Source of the DNA: Thiothrix eikelboomii
GTDB lineage: Bacteria > Pseudomonadota > Gammaproteobacteria > Thiotrichales > Thiotrichaceae
Reading direction: 5' to 3'
DNA length: 64,000 nucleotides
Assembly (NCBI RefSeq): GCF_900167255.1
Contig: NZ_FUYB01000007.1
Coordinates: forward strand, 1 to 64,000
Below, in pieces: positions 1 through 8,975 of the stretch. The notes under the pieces were generated by a model. The model had not been told where the DNA came from. It ran no database searches and worked only from the letters and a program-made list of their open reading frames with translations. A program made the translations under genes and the position numbers. Positions within the stretch are counted from its first letter, which is position 1; each line of letters begins with the position of its first letter.

Positions 1-291
1 CGTCTGTGCGGTGGATCTGGGCTATGTGGGGTTCAGGGTCGAGGGATGCTCTGTGGTCATGCCGTTCAAAAAGCCGCCGGGTCGAGACTTAGAGCCGGAG
101 CAAATGGAGTTCAATCAGCGGTTGGCCAAGGTTCGGGTCAAGGTGGAGCATCGGATTCGCTCACTGAAAATTTTTCGGATTCTGAAGGGGGTTTACCGAG
201 GACGGCGACGACGGTTTGAGCTACGCTTACGGTTGATCGCCGCTCTTGTTAATCGGATGATTGGGGGATAATTATTTTCGCAAGAGGTCTA
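1..291 (+). mobile_element. Right end of an IS5-family insertion sequence (5' part outside window)
   Basis: The stretch holds the C-terminal part of an IS5-type transposase and, after its stop codon, the sequence TTTTCGCAAGAGGTCT at 275-290. This resembles the terminal inverted repeat of IS5-family elements (AGACCTCTTGCGAAAA when read inward). The left end and the other repeat lie outside the window, so the boundary near 290 is inferred. The element ends about 135 bp before the lptD start codon, which places the insertion at the lptD promoter region. Confidence 0.6.
2..271 (+). CDS. IS5-family transposase, C-terminal fragment (partial at window edge)
   Basis: The frame is open to the first base and stops at 269-271, so the start lies outside the window. 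The visible 89 residues carry the C-terminal signature of IS5/DDE_Tnp_4 transposases: a Pro-Gly-rich turn, then LEPEQMEFNQRLAKVRVKVE, in which the glutamate of VKVEH matches the last acidic residue of the DDE triad. An Arg-rich helix (FRILKGVYRGRRRRF) and the usual LRLIAALVN ending follow. The protein would catalyse cut-and-paste transposition of its element. Whether the whole gene is intact cannot be judged here. Confidence 0.75.
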   Translation, partial: VCAVDLGYVGFRVEGCSVVMPFKKPPGRDLEPEQMEFNQRLAKVRVKVEHRIRSLKIFRILKGVYRGRRRRFELRLRLIAALVNRMIGG

Positions 292-425
292 ATGATTAAA
301 TACCAGAAAATAGCTTAAAGCCAATATCATGCGATTGGGATACTCAGATTTGGTAAAGATTGTCTGTTCGTAAAGAGTATGCGATGTTATGAGTCTGAAA
401 CAGAACAGAAAAATCAAGGAATTCC

Positions 426-2606
426 ATGTTGTTGTCATCTCAGACGAGATTATTGGTGTTGGGCTTGTCCTGTAGCCCAAGCTTACTGTATGCACAAACG
501 GGTTGGGAGAAGGATGGTTGTGCCCATCCGCGCCCTCTTCCGAGTTACACTAAGACACTACGCCCCGCCGATTTGGATAAAATGGCGATTTACATTGAGG
601 CTGATCAGGCTTTATTCCGTGAGCAGGGTGATTCAGAACTGACAGGCAAGGTTCACATCAGCCAAAACGATCAAGAGCTTAGTGCACAACAAGCCCTTTA
701 TAATCGACAAACTGGCAAGGTTTTAGCCAAAGGCCAAGTCAACTTCAAAGGTCCACAAGTGAATGTCACCAGCCAAGAGCTGGAATATAATTTAAACAGT
801 GGTTTAGGCAAACTCACTGGAGTTGCTTATTTATTAAATGGCACAGACGGGCGTGGTGAAAGTAGTGAATTAATTCAAGAAAGCAGCCAAGTCACCCGCT
901 TAAAAAACGCCAGCTACACTACCTGCCCTGTCGGGGTGAATAGCTGGAGCCTTAAAGCTGAAGACATTAAGCTTGATCGCAGCACGGAACAAGGTACGGC
1001 ACGTCAAGTGACTTTAAACATCCGTGATCGCCCTTTACTCTATCTCCCTTATTTTTCCTTCCCACTCACCGATCAACGTAAATCAGGATTTTTAATTCCC
1101 AATTTTGGTACTGATGAAAAAAGTGGCCTGCGTATCAGTCTGCCCTATTATTGGAATCTTGCTCCCAACTATGACCTCACTTTAACCACTAATATGCTCA
1201 GCAAGCGTGGGCTACAAGTAGAAAACGAATTTCGCTATTTGACCGAATTACATCATGGGGTAATTCAATACGATGCTTTACCCAATGACCAAGAGCGGCA
1301 AAATACACTACGTTATCATTTTGATATTCAACACTTAAGCCAACTCGATGCGCATAACCAGCTCAAGCTACAAGCAGCAGGAGTTTCTGATAAAGACTAT
1401 TTCGATGATTTAGGTAGCTCGCTCGCTGCCAGTACCATTGTCAATTTGGAGCGAACCCTCAGTTATACCAGTCAGCATACCGAGTGGGATTTTTCTGCCT
1501 TGGCACAAAGCTATCAAATCTTAGATAATAGTGCCGAAAACTACGCCCGCTTACCTCAACTCCAACTCACCTGGACACCCACAGTTACAAGCCCGCTGCC
1601 AAGCCTTAGTGCCAGTAGCGAATACACCTATTTTTCGCGCAGCCAAGGCGATAATGGGCATCGCTTAGCAACACAAATTACCCTCAAGCAGCGCTTTGAA
1701 AACGCAGCCGCGTATCTCGAACCCAAACTCAAATTCCAGCAGACTGATTATCAATTAGAACAAGCGAGCAATAAAAGTATTCATCGCAGCTTGCCCACTT
1801 TCGCGGTGGATGCAGGGCTGTTTTTTGAACGGGAATTAAAGGCTGGGAAACGCTTACAAACCCTAGAACCTCGTATTTACTACACCTATACCCCGTTTCG
1901 GGAGCAGGCAAATATCCCTATCTTTGACTCATCTGAACGTAGTTTAAGCTATAGCCAGCTGTTTAATGATAATGACTTCACGGGCAAGGATCGGATCGCT
2001 GATAATAATCGGCTATCGACCTCCATCACGACCCGTTTACAAGAACTTGACAAAGGTCGGGAAATTTTTCGTGCGAGCTTAGGGCAAATGTATTATTTTG
2101 CAGACCGCAAAGTCAGCTTGCCGGATGAGACAGCTAAAACCGGCTCACGCTCAGAAGTAGTGATGGAAATGGCGGGTGAGTTGAATGATGCTACCCGAAT
2201 TTCAGGTACCGCTTTTGCGGATGTGAACAACAAAGAAATTTCAGCCGGGCAAGTACGAATTAATTATCAGGATCAAAAAGAGCGAATTTTGAATTTAGGG
2301 TATAGTCAGCGTAAGGGGGAGTATGAATCCGCCCAGATTGCCTTTGCAACGCCCGTCACCCAACAATGGACTTTAGTGGGTGCTCATGAGCAAGATTTAA
2401 AAAATGATCGCAGCTTAGAAACCTTAGCCGGGCTTGAGTATCAAAGCTGTTGTTGGAAGAGCCGTTTAGCGGCACGCAAGTATTTATTATCGGACAATGC
2501 CACTTATGATGATGCCTTGTTTGTGGAGCTTGAGTTAAAAGGCTTAGGTAGTTTTGGCAGTGGTACACGCAACTTGATGGAAAATCGAATTTATGGCTAC
2601 AAATAG
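426..2606 (+). CDS. lptD: LPS-assembly protein LptD (outer-membrane beta-barrel)
   Basis: LptD forms, with LptE, the outer-membrane translocon that inserts lipopolysaccharide into the outer leaflet. The 726 residues begin with a signal peptide cleaved near Ala23, followed by an OstA/LptA-like beta-jellyroll (about residues 50-190) and the large C-terminal barrel. Four cysteines that form the maturation disulfides of this family are visible: Cys32, Cys167 and the adjacent pair Cys675-Cys676. An AAGGA ribosome site precedes the ATG. The gene overlaps surA by 14 bp and heads the usual lptD-surA-pdxA order; SurA is a chaperone needed for LptD folding. The protein is a little shorter than the E. 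coli one (784 residues). The upstream IS end may affect its promoter. Confidence 0.95.
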   Translation: MLLSSQTRLLVLGLSCSPSLLYAQTGWEKDGCAHPRPLPSYTKTLRPADLDKMAIYIEADQALFREQGDSELTGKVHISQNDQELSAQQALYNRQTGKVLAKGQVNFKGPQVNVTSQELEYNLNSGLGKLTGVAYLLNGTDGRGESSELIQESSQVTRLKNASYTTCPVGVNSWSLKAEDIKLDRSTEQGTARQVTLNIRDRPLLYLPYFSFPLTDQRKSGFLIPNFGTDEKSGLRISLPYYWNLAPNYDLTLTTNMLSKRGLQVENEFRYLTELHHGVIQYDALPNDQERQNTLRYHFDIQHLSQLDAHNQLKLQAAGVSDKDYFDDLGSSLAASTIVNLERTLSYTSQHTEWDFSALAQSYQILDNSAENYARLPQLQLTWTPTVTSPLPSLSASSEYTYFSRSQGDNGHRLATQITLKQRFENAAAYLEPKLKFQQTDYQLEQASNKSIHRSLPTFAVDAGLFFERELKAGKRLQTLEPRIYYTYTPFREQANIPIFDSSERSLSYSQLFNDNDFTGKDRIADNNRLSTSITTRLQELDKGREIFRASLGQMYYFADRKVSLPDETAKTGSRSEVVMEMAGELNDATRISGTAFADVNNKEISAGQVRINYQDQKERILNLGYSQRKGEYESAQIAFATPVTQQWTLVGAHEQDLKNDRSLETLAGLEYQSCCWKSRLAARKYLLSDNATYDDALFVELELKGLGSFGSGTRNLMENRIYGYK

Positions 2607-3930
2607 CATCCTGTCTTTCAGCACTCTTTGGCGCAAACTGTGGCCTGCTGCTTTTTTAATGGGCAGTTTAGCAATCAGTGCCAGCTCGGGCCTTCAAGCC
2701 GCTGCCTTGGATCAAATCGCGGTCGTCGTCAATAGTGAAGTTATTCTTTACAGTGAAGTGCAACAACGGGTACAGATGCTAAGAGCGAGCAAAGCAGGGC
2801 GAGGTCTTGGGCAAACCGAATTGTTGCGTGCCGCCGTCGATGAATTAGTCACTGAGCGCTTGCAAGCTCAATATGCCAAAGAAAACGGTATTCAGGTCGA
2901 TGATGCGATGGTTGATCGGGCGATGGCCAGCATTGCCCGGCAAAACCGTATGGATATGCCAGCTTTCCAAGCCGCTTTGCAAAGAGAAGGGATTAGCATT
3001 CAAGCATTACGCGAACAAACTCGGCGTAAAATTACCGCTGATCTACTTCGCAAGCAGCAAGCGGGTGGCAAAGTGGCGGTTTCAGACCGTGAGGTCAATG
3101 ATCTGATTGCCAGTCAAAGCCAAAAGATTACGGCGGGTGAGCGTTATCATTTACAGCATTTGTTAGTGGCAGCCCCCAATGGCGCAACCATTGAGCAAGT
3201 GAATGCCGCACGGACTAAAGCCGAACAGCTTAGAACCCGTATCGCTCAAGGTGAAGACTTTGCCACCGTTGCCAAACAATTTTCTGATAATAATGCCGCT
3301 GAACAAGGTGGCGATTTGGGTTGGCAAGCAGCGGATGCTTTACCCAGCTCATTTGTGCGGGCCTTAGCTTTAATGCAAGTCGGTGATATTTCTTCAGTAG
3401 TGCGTGACCAACATGGCTTTCATCTGCTCAAACTCTTAGAGCGGGAGGGTGGCAAACGGGCGAGTGCCGCTGAATCACGGGTTCGGCATATTTTAATTAG
3501 CACTCAGAAGAACTCACCCGCTGCTGCTAAACAAAAAATTGATGCCCTCTATGCCCAATTGCAAGCAGGGGGCGATTTTGCACAATTAGCCAAAGCACAT
3601 TCAGATGACCCCGGTAGTGCCGCCCGTGGCGGTGAATTAGGTTGGGCTAAGGCGGGGCAAATGGTCGCTCCCTTTGAGCAAACCATGAATTCACAAGCGC
3701 TGAATACGCTTAGCCAACCTTTTCAGACACAATTTGGCTGGCATGTTTTAGAGGTATTGGAACGTAAACAAGCGGATCAAACCGCTGATCGGATTCGTGA
3801 GCAAGCCACTAACTATTTAGGTGGGCGTAAGGAAGAAGAGCAATACCAAGCTTGGTTGCAAAGCTTGCGTAACGGCGCTTATATTGATTACAGATTGCAA
3901 GGTGCTGCCCCTCGCTTACAATTAAAATAG
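2593..3930 (+). CDS. surA: Periplasmic chaperone / peptidyl-prolyl isomerase SurA
   Basis: SurA escorts unfolded outer-membrane proteins such as LptD across the periplasm. The 445-residue product has a signal peptide ending near the AALDQIAVVVN start of the mature chain, a helical N-terminal chaperone module (SEVILYSEVQQRVQML, a family hallmark), and two parvulin domains (roughly residues 180-275 and 285-390). Each parvulin has the typical His-Leu/His-Ile strand (HLQHLLVAA, RVRHILIST) and the GGDLGW or GGELGW turn. Its ATG lies inside the end of lptD, which suggests translational coupling. A C-terminal helix completes the chaperone core. Confidence 0.95.
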   Translation: MATNSILSFSTLWRKLWPAAFLMGSLAISASSGLQAAALDQIAVVVNSEVILYSEVQQRVQMLRASKAGRGLGQTELLRAAVDELVTERLQAQYAKENGIQVDDAMVDRAMASIARQNRMDMPAFQAALQREGISIQALREQTRRKITADLLRKQQAGGKVAVSDREVNDLIASQSQKITAGERYHLQHLLVAAPNGATIEQVNAARTKAEQLRTRIAQGEDFATVAKQFSDNNAAEQGGDLGWQAADALPSSFVRALALMQVGDISSVVRDQHGFHLLKLLEREGGKRASAAESRVRHILISTQKNSPAAAKQKIDALYAQLQAGGDFAQLAKAHSDDPGSAARGGELGWAKAGQMVAPFEQTMNSQALNTLSQPFQTQFGWHVLEVLERKQADQTADRIREQATNYLGGRKEEEQYQAWLQSLRNGAYIDYRLQGAAPRLQLK

Positions 3931-3951
3931 AACCCCATCTCAAGGATTTTT

Positions 3952-4962
3952 ATGCATAAGCGTTTACGACTGGCCTTAACCACTGGCGAGCCTGCAGGTA
4001 TTGGCCCAGATTTAAGTTTAATCTTGGCCAGTCAAACTCATTGGGCAGCTGAAGTAATTGCCCTCGGTGACATCGAAATGCTACGTGCTCGAGCACGTTT
4101 ATTGAAACTGCCCCTCCGGTTACGTGCTTACACCTCTGATCAAGAGCAAGCACCCTGCCAGCAAGGGGAATTACTCGTGCTGCATATCCCCTGCCGAGCA
4201 GATGTTACGCCGGGTAGCTTGGATAGTCGTAATTCCACTTATGTGTTAGAGCTGTTACAGCGTGCGACGCACGGTTGCCAAACCGGTGAGTTTGCTGCGA
4301 TGATCACCGCCCCCTTGCATAAGGGGATTATTAATGAAGCAGGCATGGCTTTTACGGGGCATACCGAATATTTAGCTGAATTAACCGCGACCCCCATGCC
4401 AGTCATGATGTTAGCGACTCATCAGCTACGGGTCGCGTTAGCCACCACGCATTTACCTTTAAACAAAGTCAGTGCTGCCATCACGCCAGCGCTGTTACGG
4501 GCGGTACTCAAAATTCTTGATCAGGATTTGCGTACAAAATTTGGTTTAAAGCAACCACGAATTTTAGTCTGTGGTTTAAACCCTCATGCTGGCGAAGGGG
4601 GTTATTTGGGCATGGAAGAAATTGAGATCTTGATTCCAACTATTAAGCAACTGCAGCAACAAGGTTTACATTTGACAGGTCCGCTGCCTGCGGATACTTT
4701 GTTCACGCCCCGCCATTTACAGCAAGCCGATGCGGTATTGGCGATGTATCATGATCAGGGTTTACCGGTTTTGAAATATGCAGGCTTTGGCAAAGCTGTG
4801 AATATTACCTTGGGTTTGCCGATTATTCGTACTTCAGTGGATCATGGCACCGCCCTAGATTTGGCTGGGACGGGCAAAGCAGAAACCGGTAGTTTAAAAG
4901 CAGCGATTCAAATGGCGATTGGTTTAGGCCGTAGCCGCCAAGCCCCGACTAAATTGCATTAG
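3952..4962 (+). CDS. pdxA: 4-hydroxythreonine-4-phosphate dehydrogenase PdxA
   Basis: PdxA oxidises 4-phosphohydroxy-L-threonine in the DXP-dependent pyridoxal phosphate pathway. The 336 residues include the N-terminal [11 protein letters not shown] loop, the metal-binding histidines in [23 protein letters not shown] and [11 protein letters not shown], and the C-terminal substrate segment [14 protein letters not shown]. Length matches the family (about 330). The gene follows surA by 21 bp with an AAGGA ribosome site, in the conserved lptD-surA-pdxA order. The rsmA-apaGH genes that often follow are absent here. Confidence 0.95.
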   Translation: MHKRLRLALTTGEPAGIGPDLSLILASQTHWAAEVIALGDIEMLRARARLLKLPLRLRAYTSDQEQAPCQQGELLVLHIPCRADVTPGSLDSRNSTYVLELLQRATHGCQTGEFAAMITAPLHKGIINEAGMAFTGHTEYLAELTATPMPVMMLATHQLRVALATTHLPLNKVSAAITPALLRAVLKILDQDLRTKFGLKQPRILVCGLNPHAGEGGYLGMEEIEILIPTIKQLQQQGLHLTGPLPADTLFTPRHLQQADAVLAMYHDQGLPVLKYAGFGKAVNITLGLPIIRTSVDHGTALDLAGTGKAETGSLKAAIQMAIGLGRSRQAPTKLH

Positions 4963-4968
4963 AAGCAT

Positions 4969-4994
4969 AAAAAAAGGGCATCTTAAGGATGCCC
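4969..4994 (-). terminator. Rho-independent terminator reading leftward
   Basis: The hairpin GGGCATC-5 nt-GATGCCC spans 4976-4994 and is followed by seven T residues only when read on the minus strand. On the plus strand the bases after the stem are AACCGC, so it is not a good terminator for pdxA. No annotated minus-strand gene ends here, which supports a small RNA. Confidence 0.6.
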
Positions 4995-5030
4995 AACCGC
5001 TAGGAGGATATTGAAGCTTAAGTAGCTTCA
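4969..5030 (-). ncRNA. Candidate small RNA antisense to the pdxA-rsxA spacer
   Basis: On the minus strand a promoter-like pair TTGCGG (5060-5065) and TATTAT (5037-5042) is separated by exactly 17 bp. It would start a transcript near 5030. The roughly 62-nt RNA would contain a 6-bp stem-loop (GAAGCT/AGCTTC, 5013-5029), a single-stranded stretch with CCTCCT (5003-5008), and a 7-bp hairpin GGGCATC/GATGCCC (4976-4994) followed by seven T residues (4969-4975), a classic intrinsic terminator. The CCTCCT run is the complement of a Shine-Dalgarno sequence, as in some translation-blocking small RNAs. No open reading frame fits. The promoter and terminator are seen; expression and function are inference. 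Confidence 0.45.
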
Positions 5031-5036
5031 GGATTG

Positions 5037-5065
5037 ATAATAGTTCAAAATATCTTGCACCGCAA
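5037..5065 (-). promoter_or_regulatory. Putative sigma-70 promoter for the minus-strand small RNA
   Basis: TTGCGG at 5060-5065 and TATTAT at 5037-5042 (minus strand) have the ideal 17-bp spacing. The distance to the terminator leaves a short RNA of about 60 nt. Confidence 0.4.
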
Positions 5066-5204
5066 CATTTTATCAGCCTATAAACTAATTCACTATTTTC
5101 TTTAATTCTTGCTTTCGGTTAAGGTTTGAAAAACTCACTGTGGCAAAATACGCCCAGTTTTTCCTCCACTCACCTGAATAGCGAGTGACTGATACAGATA
5201 CACT

Positions 5205-5786
5205 ATGACCGATTACTTACTCATCATTGTTGGCACTGTCTGGGTTAATAATCTAGTACTGTCCCAATTCTTAGGTCTCTGCCCTTTTATGGGCGTCTCG
5301 CGTAAGCTTGAAACTGCTATTGGCATGGGGTTAGCGACGACCTTTGTCTTGACACTTTCTTCGGTCAGTAGCTATCTGGTGGATACTTGGCTGTTAGCGC
5401 CTTTGGATTTGCAGTATTTGCGCACCCTCAGCTTTATTTTAGTGATTGCCGCTATTGTCGGTTTTACTGAAATGGTCGTGCGCAAAACCAGTCCTATCTT
5501 GCACAATGTTTTGGGGATTTATTTGCCCTTAATTACGACGAATTGCGCCGTTTTAGGGGTAGCCTTACTGAATATTCAACAACAGCATGGTTTTATTGAG
5601 TCGGCTCTGTATGGCATGGGCGGAGCTTTAGGCTTCACTTTAGTCATGGTGATGTTCGCAAGCCTGCGTGAGCGCTTAGTGGTGGCAGATATTCCTAGTG
5701 TATTTAAAGGCAATGCCATTGGTCTGATCACTGCGGGTTTGATGGCGCTCAGCTTTATGGGCTTTTCTGGCTTGGTGAAGCATTGA
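5205..5786 (+). CDS. rsxA: Rnf electron transport complex subunit RsxA/RnfA
   Basis: RsxA is an inner-membrane subunit of the Rnf complex, which couples electron flow between ferredoxin and NAD to ion movement; in enterobacteria it also helps reduce SoxR. The 193 residues are almost entirely hydrophobic, with about six transmembrane helices, and show family segments [19 protein letters not shown] and [16 protein letters not shown], the Cys-bearing half-helices that bind an iron-sulfur cluster between RsxA and RsxE. It opens a six-gene rsxABCDGE run and its TGA shares a base with the rsxB ATG. Confidence 0.95.
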   Translation: MTDYLLIIVGTVWVNNLVLSQFLGLCPFMGVSRKLETAIGMGLATTFVLTLSSVSSYLVDTWLLAPLDLQYLRTLSFILVIAAIVGFTEMVVRKTSPILHNVLGIYLPLITTNCAVLGVALLNIQQQHGFIESALYGMGGALGFTLVMVMFASLRERLVVADIPSVFKGNAIGLITAGLMALSFMGFSGLVKH

Positions 5787-6340
5787 TGTTAAGTGCTTTA
5801 TTCGTCGTCGGTGGCTTAGCAGCTCTCTTTGGTTTATTACTCGGGTTTGCAGCAATTCGTTTTCGAGTGGAAGGTGACCCTTTAGCCGATAAAATTGATA
5901 AACTGCTCCCTCAAACTCAATGCGGCCAATGCACCTTTCCCGGTTGTCGTCCTTATGCTGAAGCGATTGCTAAGGGTGAGGCAGATATTAATCAATGCCC
6001 CCCCGGTGGCGAAGTGACGATTCAAGCCTTAGCGGGGTTACTAGGTGTCGAGCCTAAACCTTTGAATGCTGAACATGGCGAAGCCCCCGCTCAGGCTTTA
6101 GTCGCCTTGATCGACGAGCAAACCTGTATTGGCTGCACTCTTTGTATTCAAGCTTGCCCGGTCGATGCCATTGTGGGTGCAGCTAAGCACATGCATACCG
6201 TAATTGAAGCCGAATGTACTGGCTGCAAGCTCTGCTTACCACCTTGCCCGGTGGATTGTATTTTGATGGTAGCGGTGCAGCCTAGCCCTACGACTTGGAA
6301 ATGGCCTTATCCCATTATTCCACTGAAGGAGGTGGCTTGA
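5786..6340 (+). CDS. rsxB: Rnf complex iron-sulfur subunit RsxB/RnfB
   Basis: RsxB is a membrane-anchored ferredoxin-like subunit that passes electrons inside the Rnf complex. I start it at the ATG at 5786, whose A is the last base of the rsxA stop, rather than the TTG just before. It has one N-terminal membrane helix, the [16 protein letters not shown] cluster motif with a later Cys-Pro-Pro-Gly, and two CxxCxxCxxxCP ferredoxin motifs ([12 protein letters not shown] and [12 protein letters not shown]). About 184 residues, the normal size for gammaproteobacteria. Confidence 0.93.
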   Translation: MLSALFVVGGLAALFGLLLGFAAIRFRVEGDPLADKIDKLLPQTQCGQCTFPGCRPYAEAIAKGEADINQCPPGGEVTIQALAGLLGVEPKPLNAEHGEAPAQALVALIDEQTCIGCTLCIQACPVDAIVGAAKHMHTVIEAECTGCKLCLPPCPVDCILMVAVQPSPTTWKWPYPIIPLKEVA

Positions 6341-7944
6341 TGCTAGCAAGGCTTCGTCAATGGTGGCAACACACGGGTGGCTTAGAGCTAAAGGATTATC
6401 ATAAAACTGCCTCGACTCAACAGCCTGTCCGTAAACTCTCGGCGAGCACTGCGGAAGAAATCGTGATTCCTTTGCAACAGCATACCGGGCAACCGCCTAA
6501 ACCTATCGTGCAAGCGGGTGATTTTGTTTATAAAGGTCAAGTGTTGGCTGTAGCTAATGGCAGGATTAGTGTGCCAGTGCATGCCAGCACCTCCGGTAGA
6601 ATTCAAGCGCTGGAAACACGCCCGATAGCCCATCCGTCTGGTTTAAATGATCTTTGTGTCATTTTAATACCGGATGGTCAAGATCAGTGGGGTGATCAAG
6701 GCTTACCACCGATTACTGATTATCAAGCAGTCTCTGCTGAATGTTTACACCAACGGATTAGCGAGGCGGGGATTGTCGGCTTAGGGGGAGCAGTATTTCC
6801 GTCGGCCATTAAATTGCAACGCCCTGAATCTAGCCCTAGCCCCATCACCACCCTCGTGATCAATGGCGCTGAATGTGAACCTTATATCACTTGTGATGAT
6901 ATGTTGATGCGCGAGCAGGCAGCTGAAATCATCGGTGGATGCTTAATCATGTTGCAAGTCTTGCAGGAGTATACACCTGCTCAAGGCTTAAACTGTTTCA
7001 TTGGCATTGAGGATAATAAACCCCAAGCCATTGCGGCAATGCAAACAGCGATTGATCAGGCTAATGATCCTCGACTTAAACTAATCCCTGTCCCAACTCA
7101 ATATCCGACGGGCGGTGAGCGCCAACTGATTACTCTGTTAACAGGACGCGAAGTCCCCAGTGGCAGTCGCCCAACAGCGATTGGCGTGCTCTGCCATAAT
7201 GTCGCAACGGCTCGGGCTATTTATCAAGCCGTCGTCTTAGGCCAACCACTGATTACTCGTTATGTCACAGTCACAGGCCAAGGCGTGGTGCGGCCACAAA
7301 ACTTCGAAGTGCCGCTAGGGATGAGGATGCAAACCCTGATTGAAGCAGCGGGTGGGTATACCTCCAAAGCGCAACGTTTAATCATGGGTGGCTCGATGAT
7401 GGGAGTAGCCTTACCAAGTGATCAACTCCCTGTTGTGAAAGCGACCAACTGCTTATGGGTCAGCGAACCAGCGGTCTCTAATCCTCCCCTGCCCTGTATT
7501 CGTTGTGGGCGCTGTGCTGAAGCCTGCCCAGTCAATCTATTACCACAGCAAATGTATTGGTATGCCCGCGCCCGCGATTTAGAAAAAGTCGAACAACAAC
7601 ATATTTTTGACTGCATTGAATGCGGCTGCTGTGCTTATGTTTGTCCAAGCCATCTCCCGCTGGTGGATTATTATCGCTATGCCAAAGCGGATATTTATGC
7701 TCAGCGTGAGGCACGTGCTAAAGCTGATTTAGCACGGGAACGTCATGACTTTCACCAAGAGCGGATTGAGCGTGCTAAGCGCGAAAAGGCCGAGAAGCTT
7801 GCCAAACATAAAGCAGCTGCCCAAAACAAAACTGCCGATACTGCAGATAAACAAGCTGCTATTCAAGCTGCTTTAGCCCGTGCTCAAGCGAAGAAAGCGC
7901 AACCTGCCCCACTGTCTACCGCAACTGAGGATAAACCTGCATGA
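6340..7944 (+). CDS. rsxC: Rnf complex subunit RsxC/RnfC (NADH-side Fe-S flavoprotein)
   Basis: RsxC is the peripheral subunit that exchanges electrons with NAD(H). The start at 6340 (protein beginning MLARLRQWW) is chosen because a strong AAGGAGGTGG ribosome site lies at 6326-6335 and the ATG overlaps the rsxB stop; an upstream in-frame ATG would sit deep inside rsxB. The 534 residues have the Rnf/Nqr barrel-sandwich N-terminus, the GGAVFPSAIKL and NGAECEPYITCDD signatures of the nucleotide and FMN-binding core, and two [4Fe-4S] motifs (CIRCGRCAEACP, CIECGCCAYVCP). A lysine- and alanine-rich charged tail of about 80 residues follows, as in many gammaproteobacterial RnfC proteins. Confidence 0.93.
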   Translation: MLARLRQWWQHTGGLELKDYHKTASTQQPVRKLSASTAEEIVIPLQQHTGQPPKPIVQAGDFVYKGQVLAVANGRISVPVHASTSGRIQALETRPIAHPSGLNDLCVILIPDGQDQWGDQGLPPITDYQAVSAECLHQRISEAGIVGLGGAVFPSAIKLQRPESSPSPITTLVINGAECEPYITCDDMLMREQAAEIIGGCLIMLQVLQEYTPAQGLNCFIGIEDNKPQAIAAMQTAIDQANDPRLKLIPVPTQYPTGGERQLITLLTGREVPSGSRPTAIGVLCHNVATARAIYQAVVLGQPLITRYVTVTGQGVVRPQNFEVPLGMRMQTLIEAAGGYTSKAQRLIMGGSMMGVALPSDQLPVVKATNCLWVSEPAVSNPPLPCIRCGRCAEACPVNLLPQQMYWYARARDLEKVEQQHIFDCIECGCCAYVCPSHLPLVDYYRYAKADIYAQREARAKADLARERHDFHQERIERAKREKAEKLAKHKAAAQNKTADTADKQAAIQAALARAQAKKAQPAPLSTATEDKPA

Positions 7945-8975
7945 TTTTTGGCACTCAGACCTCGCCTTATCTGCACGCACAACTCAGCGTTGGGCAAGTG
8001 ATGGCACAAGTGATTTATGCACTCGTCCCCGGTACTTTGGTGTTGCTAGGGTGGTTTGGCTGGGGCGTAGTCACTAATTTACTGTTGAGTTTGAGCTTGG
8101 CTCTCCTCCTAGAAGCCTTAATGCTGAAACTGCGTCAACGTCCTTTAGCTCTCTTTTTAACCGATTATAGTGCTCTGGTAACAGGCTGGTTATTAGCCGT
8201 AGCCCTCCCCCCTTATTCGCCTTGGTGGCTGATTTTAATTGCCTTGGTGTTTGCGCTAGTAATAGGCAAGCATCTGTATGGCGGTTTAGGGTATAACCCG
8301 TTTAATCCGGCGATGGTGGGTTATGCAGCGGTCTTAGTTTCATTTCCCATCGAAATGACCCGTTGGCCAAACCCCGAATTGACCAGTATGGCTCAGCTTA
8401 GTTTTGAGCAAACCCTACAACAGGTCTTTTTAGGCGGACTCAGCTATTGGGATGGACTTACCCAAGCCACTGCACTGGATACGATTAAAACCCATTTACG
8501 CCTTGGTGAAACCGTCAGTCAAATCAGCCAAGGTTCTCAATTTGGTTGGTTAGCAGGTCATGGCTGGGAATGGGTCAGTCTGGCTTGGTTGGCCGGTGGT
8601 TTATGGTTGCTGTATCAAAAAATCATTAGCTGGCATATTCCCTTGGCCTTAATTGGCAGCTTAACAGGCATGGCTTTAATTTTTTGGTTGTTGAATCCTG
8701 AGAGTTATAGTTCACCGTTGTTTCATCTACTCAGTGGTGCGACGCTCTTAGGGGCTTTTTTTATTGCAACTGATCCGGTGTCTGCCAGTACGACACCCTT
8801 AGGCAAACTCCTTTATGCAGGGGGGATTGGCTGTTTTACTTATATTATTCGAGTCTGGGGCAGTTACCCTGATGCCATTGCCTTCGCTGTTTTGATCATG
8901 AATATGGCAGTACCCTTACTCGATACTTACACTCAACCGCGTGTGTATGGTACTAAAGGACGGTTTGGCTCTTGA
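7941..8975 (+). CDS. rsxD: Rnf complex membrane subunit RsxD/RnfD
   Basis: RsxD is an inner-membrane subunit that carries covalently bound FMN. The 344 residues have many hydrophobic helices, the YNPFNPAMVGYA segment, and LLSGATLLGAFFIATDPVS, in which the SGAT threonine matches the flavin attachment site of the NqrB/RnfD family. Its ATG overlaps the rsxC stop by 4 bp, so translation is likely coupled. C-terminal Gly-Thr-Lys-Gly-Arg motif faces the cytoplasm by analogy with relatives. Confidence 0.93.
   Translation: MIFGTQTSPYLHAQLSVGQVMAQVIYALVPGTLVLLGWFGWGVVTNLLLSLSLALLLEALMLKLRQRPLALFLTDYSALVTGWLLAVALPPYSPWWLILIALVFALVIGKHLYGGLGYNPFNPAMVGYAAVLVSFPIEMTRWPNPELTSMAQLSFEQTLQQVFLGGLSYWDGLTQATALDTIKTHLRLGETVSQISQGSQFGWLAGHGWEWVSLAWLAGGLWLLYQKIISWHIPLALIGSLTGMALIFWLLNPESYSSPLFHLLSGATLLGAFFIATDPVSASTTPLGKLLYAGGIGCFTYIIRVWGSYPDAIAFAVLIMNMAVPLLDTYTQPRVYGTKGRFGS

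Noticed and set aside
4976-4994. Terminator for pdxA
   Set aside because: The T tract is on the wrong side for plus-strand transcription.
6295-6339. Longer rsxC start
   Set aside because: It lies inside rsxB and upstream of a near-perfect ribosome site for the ATG at 6340.
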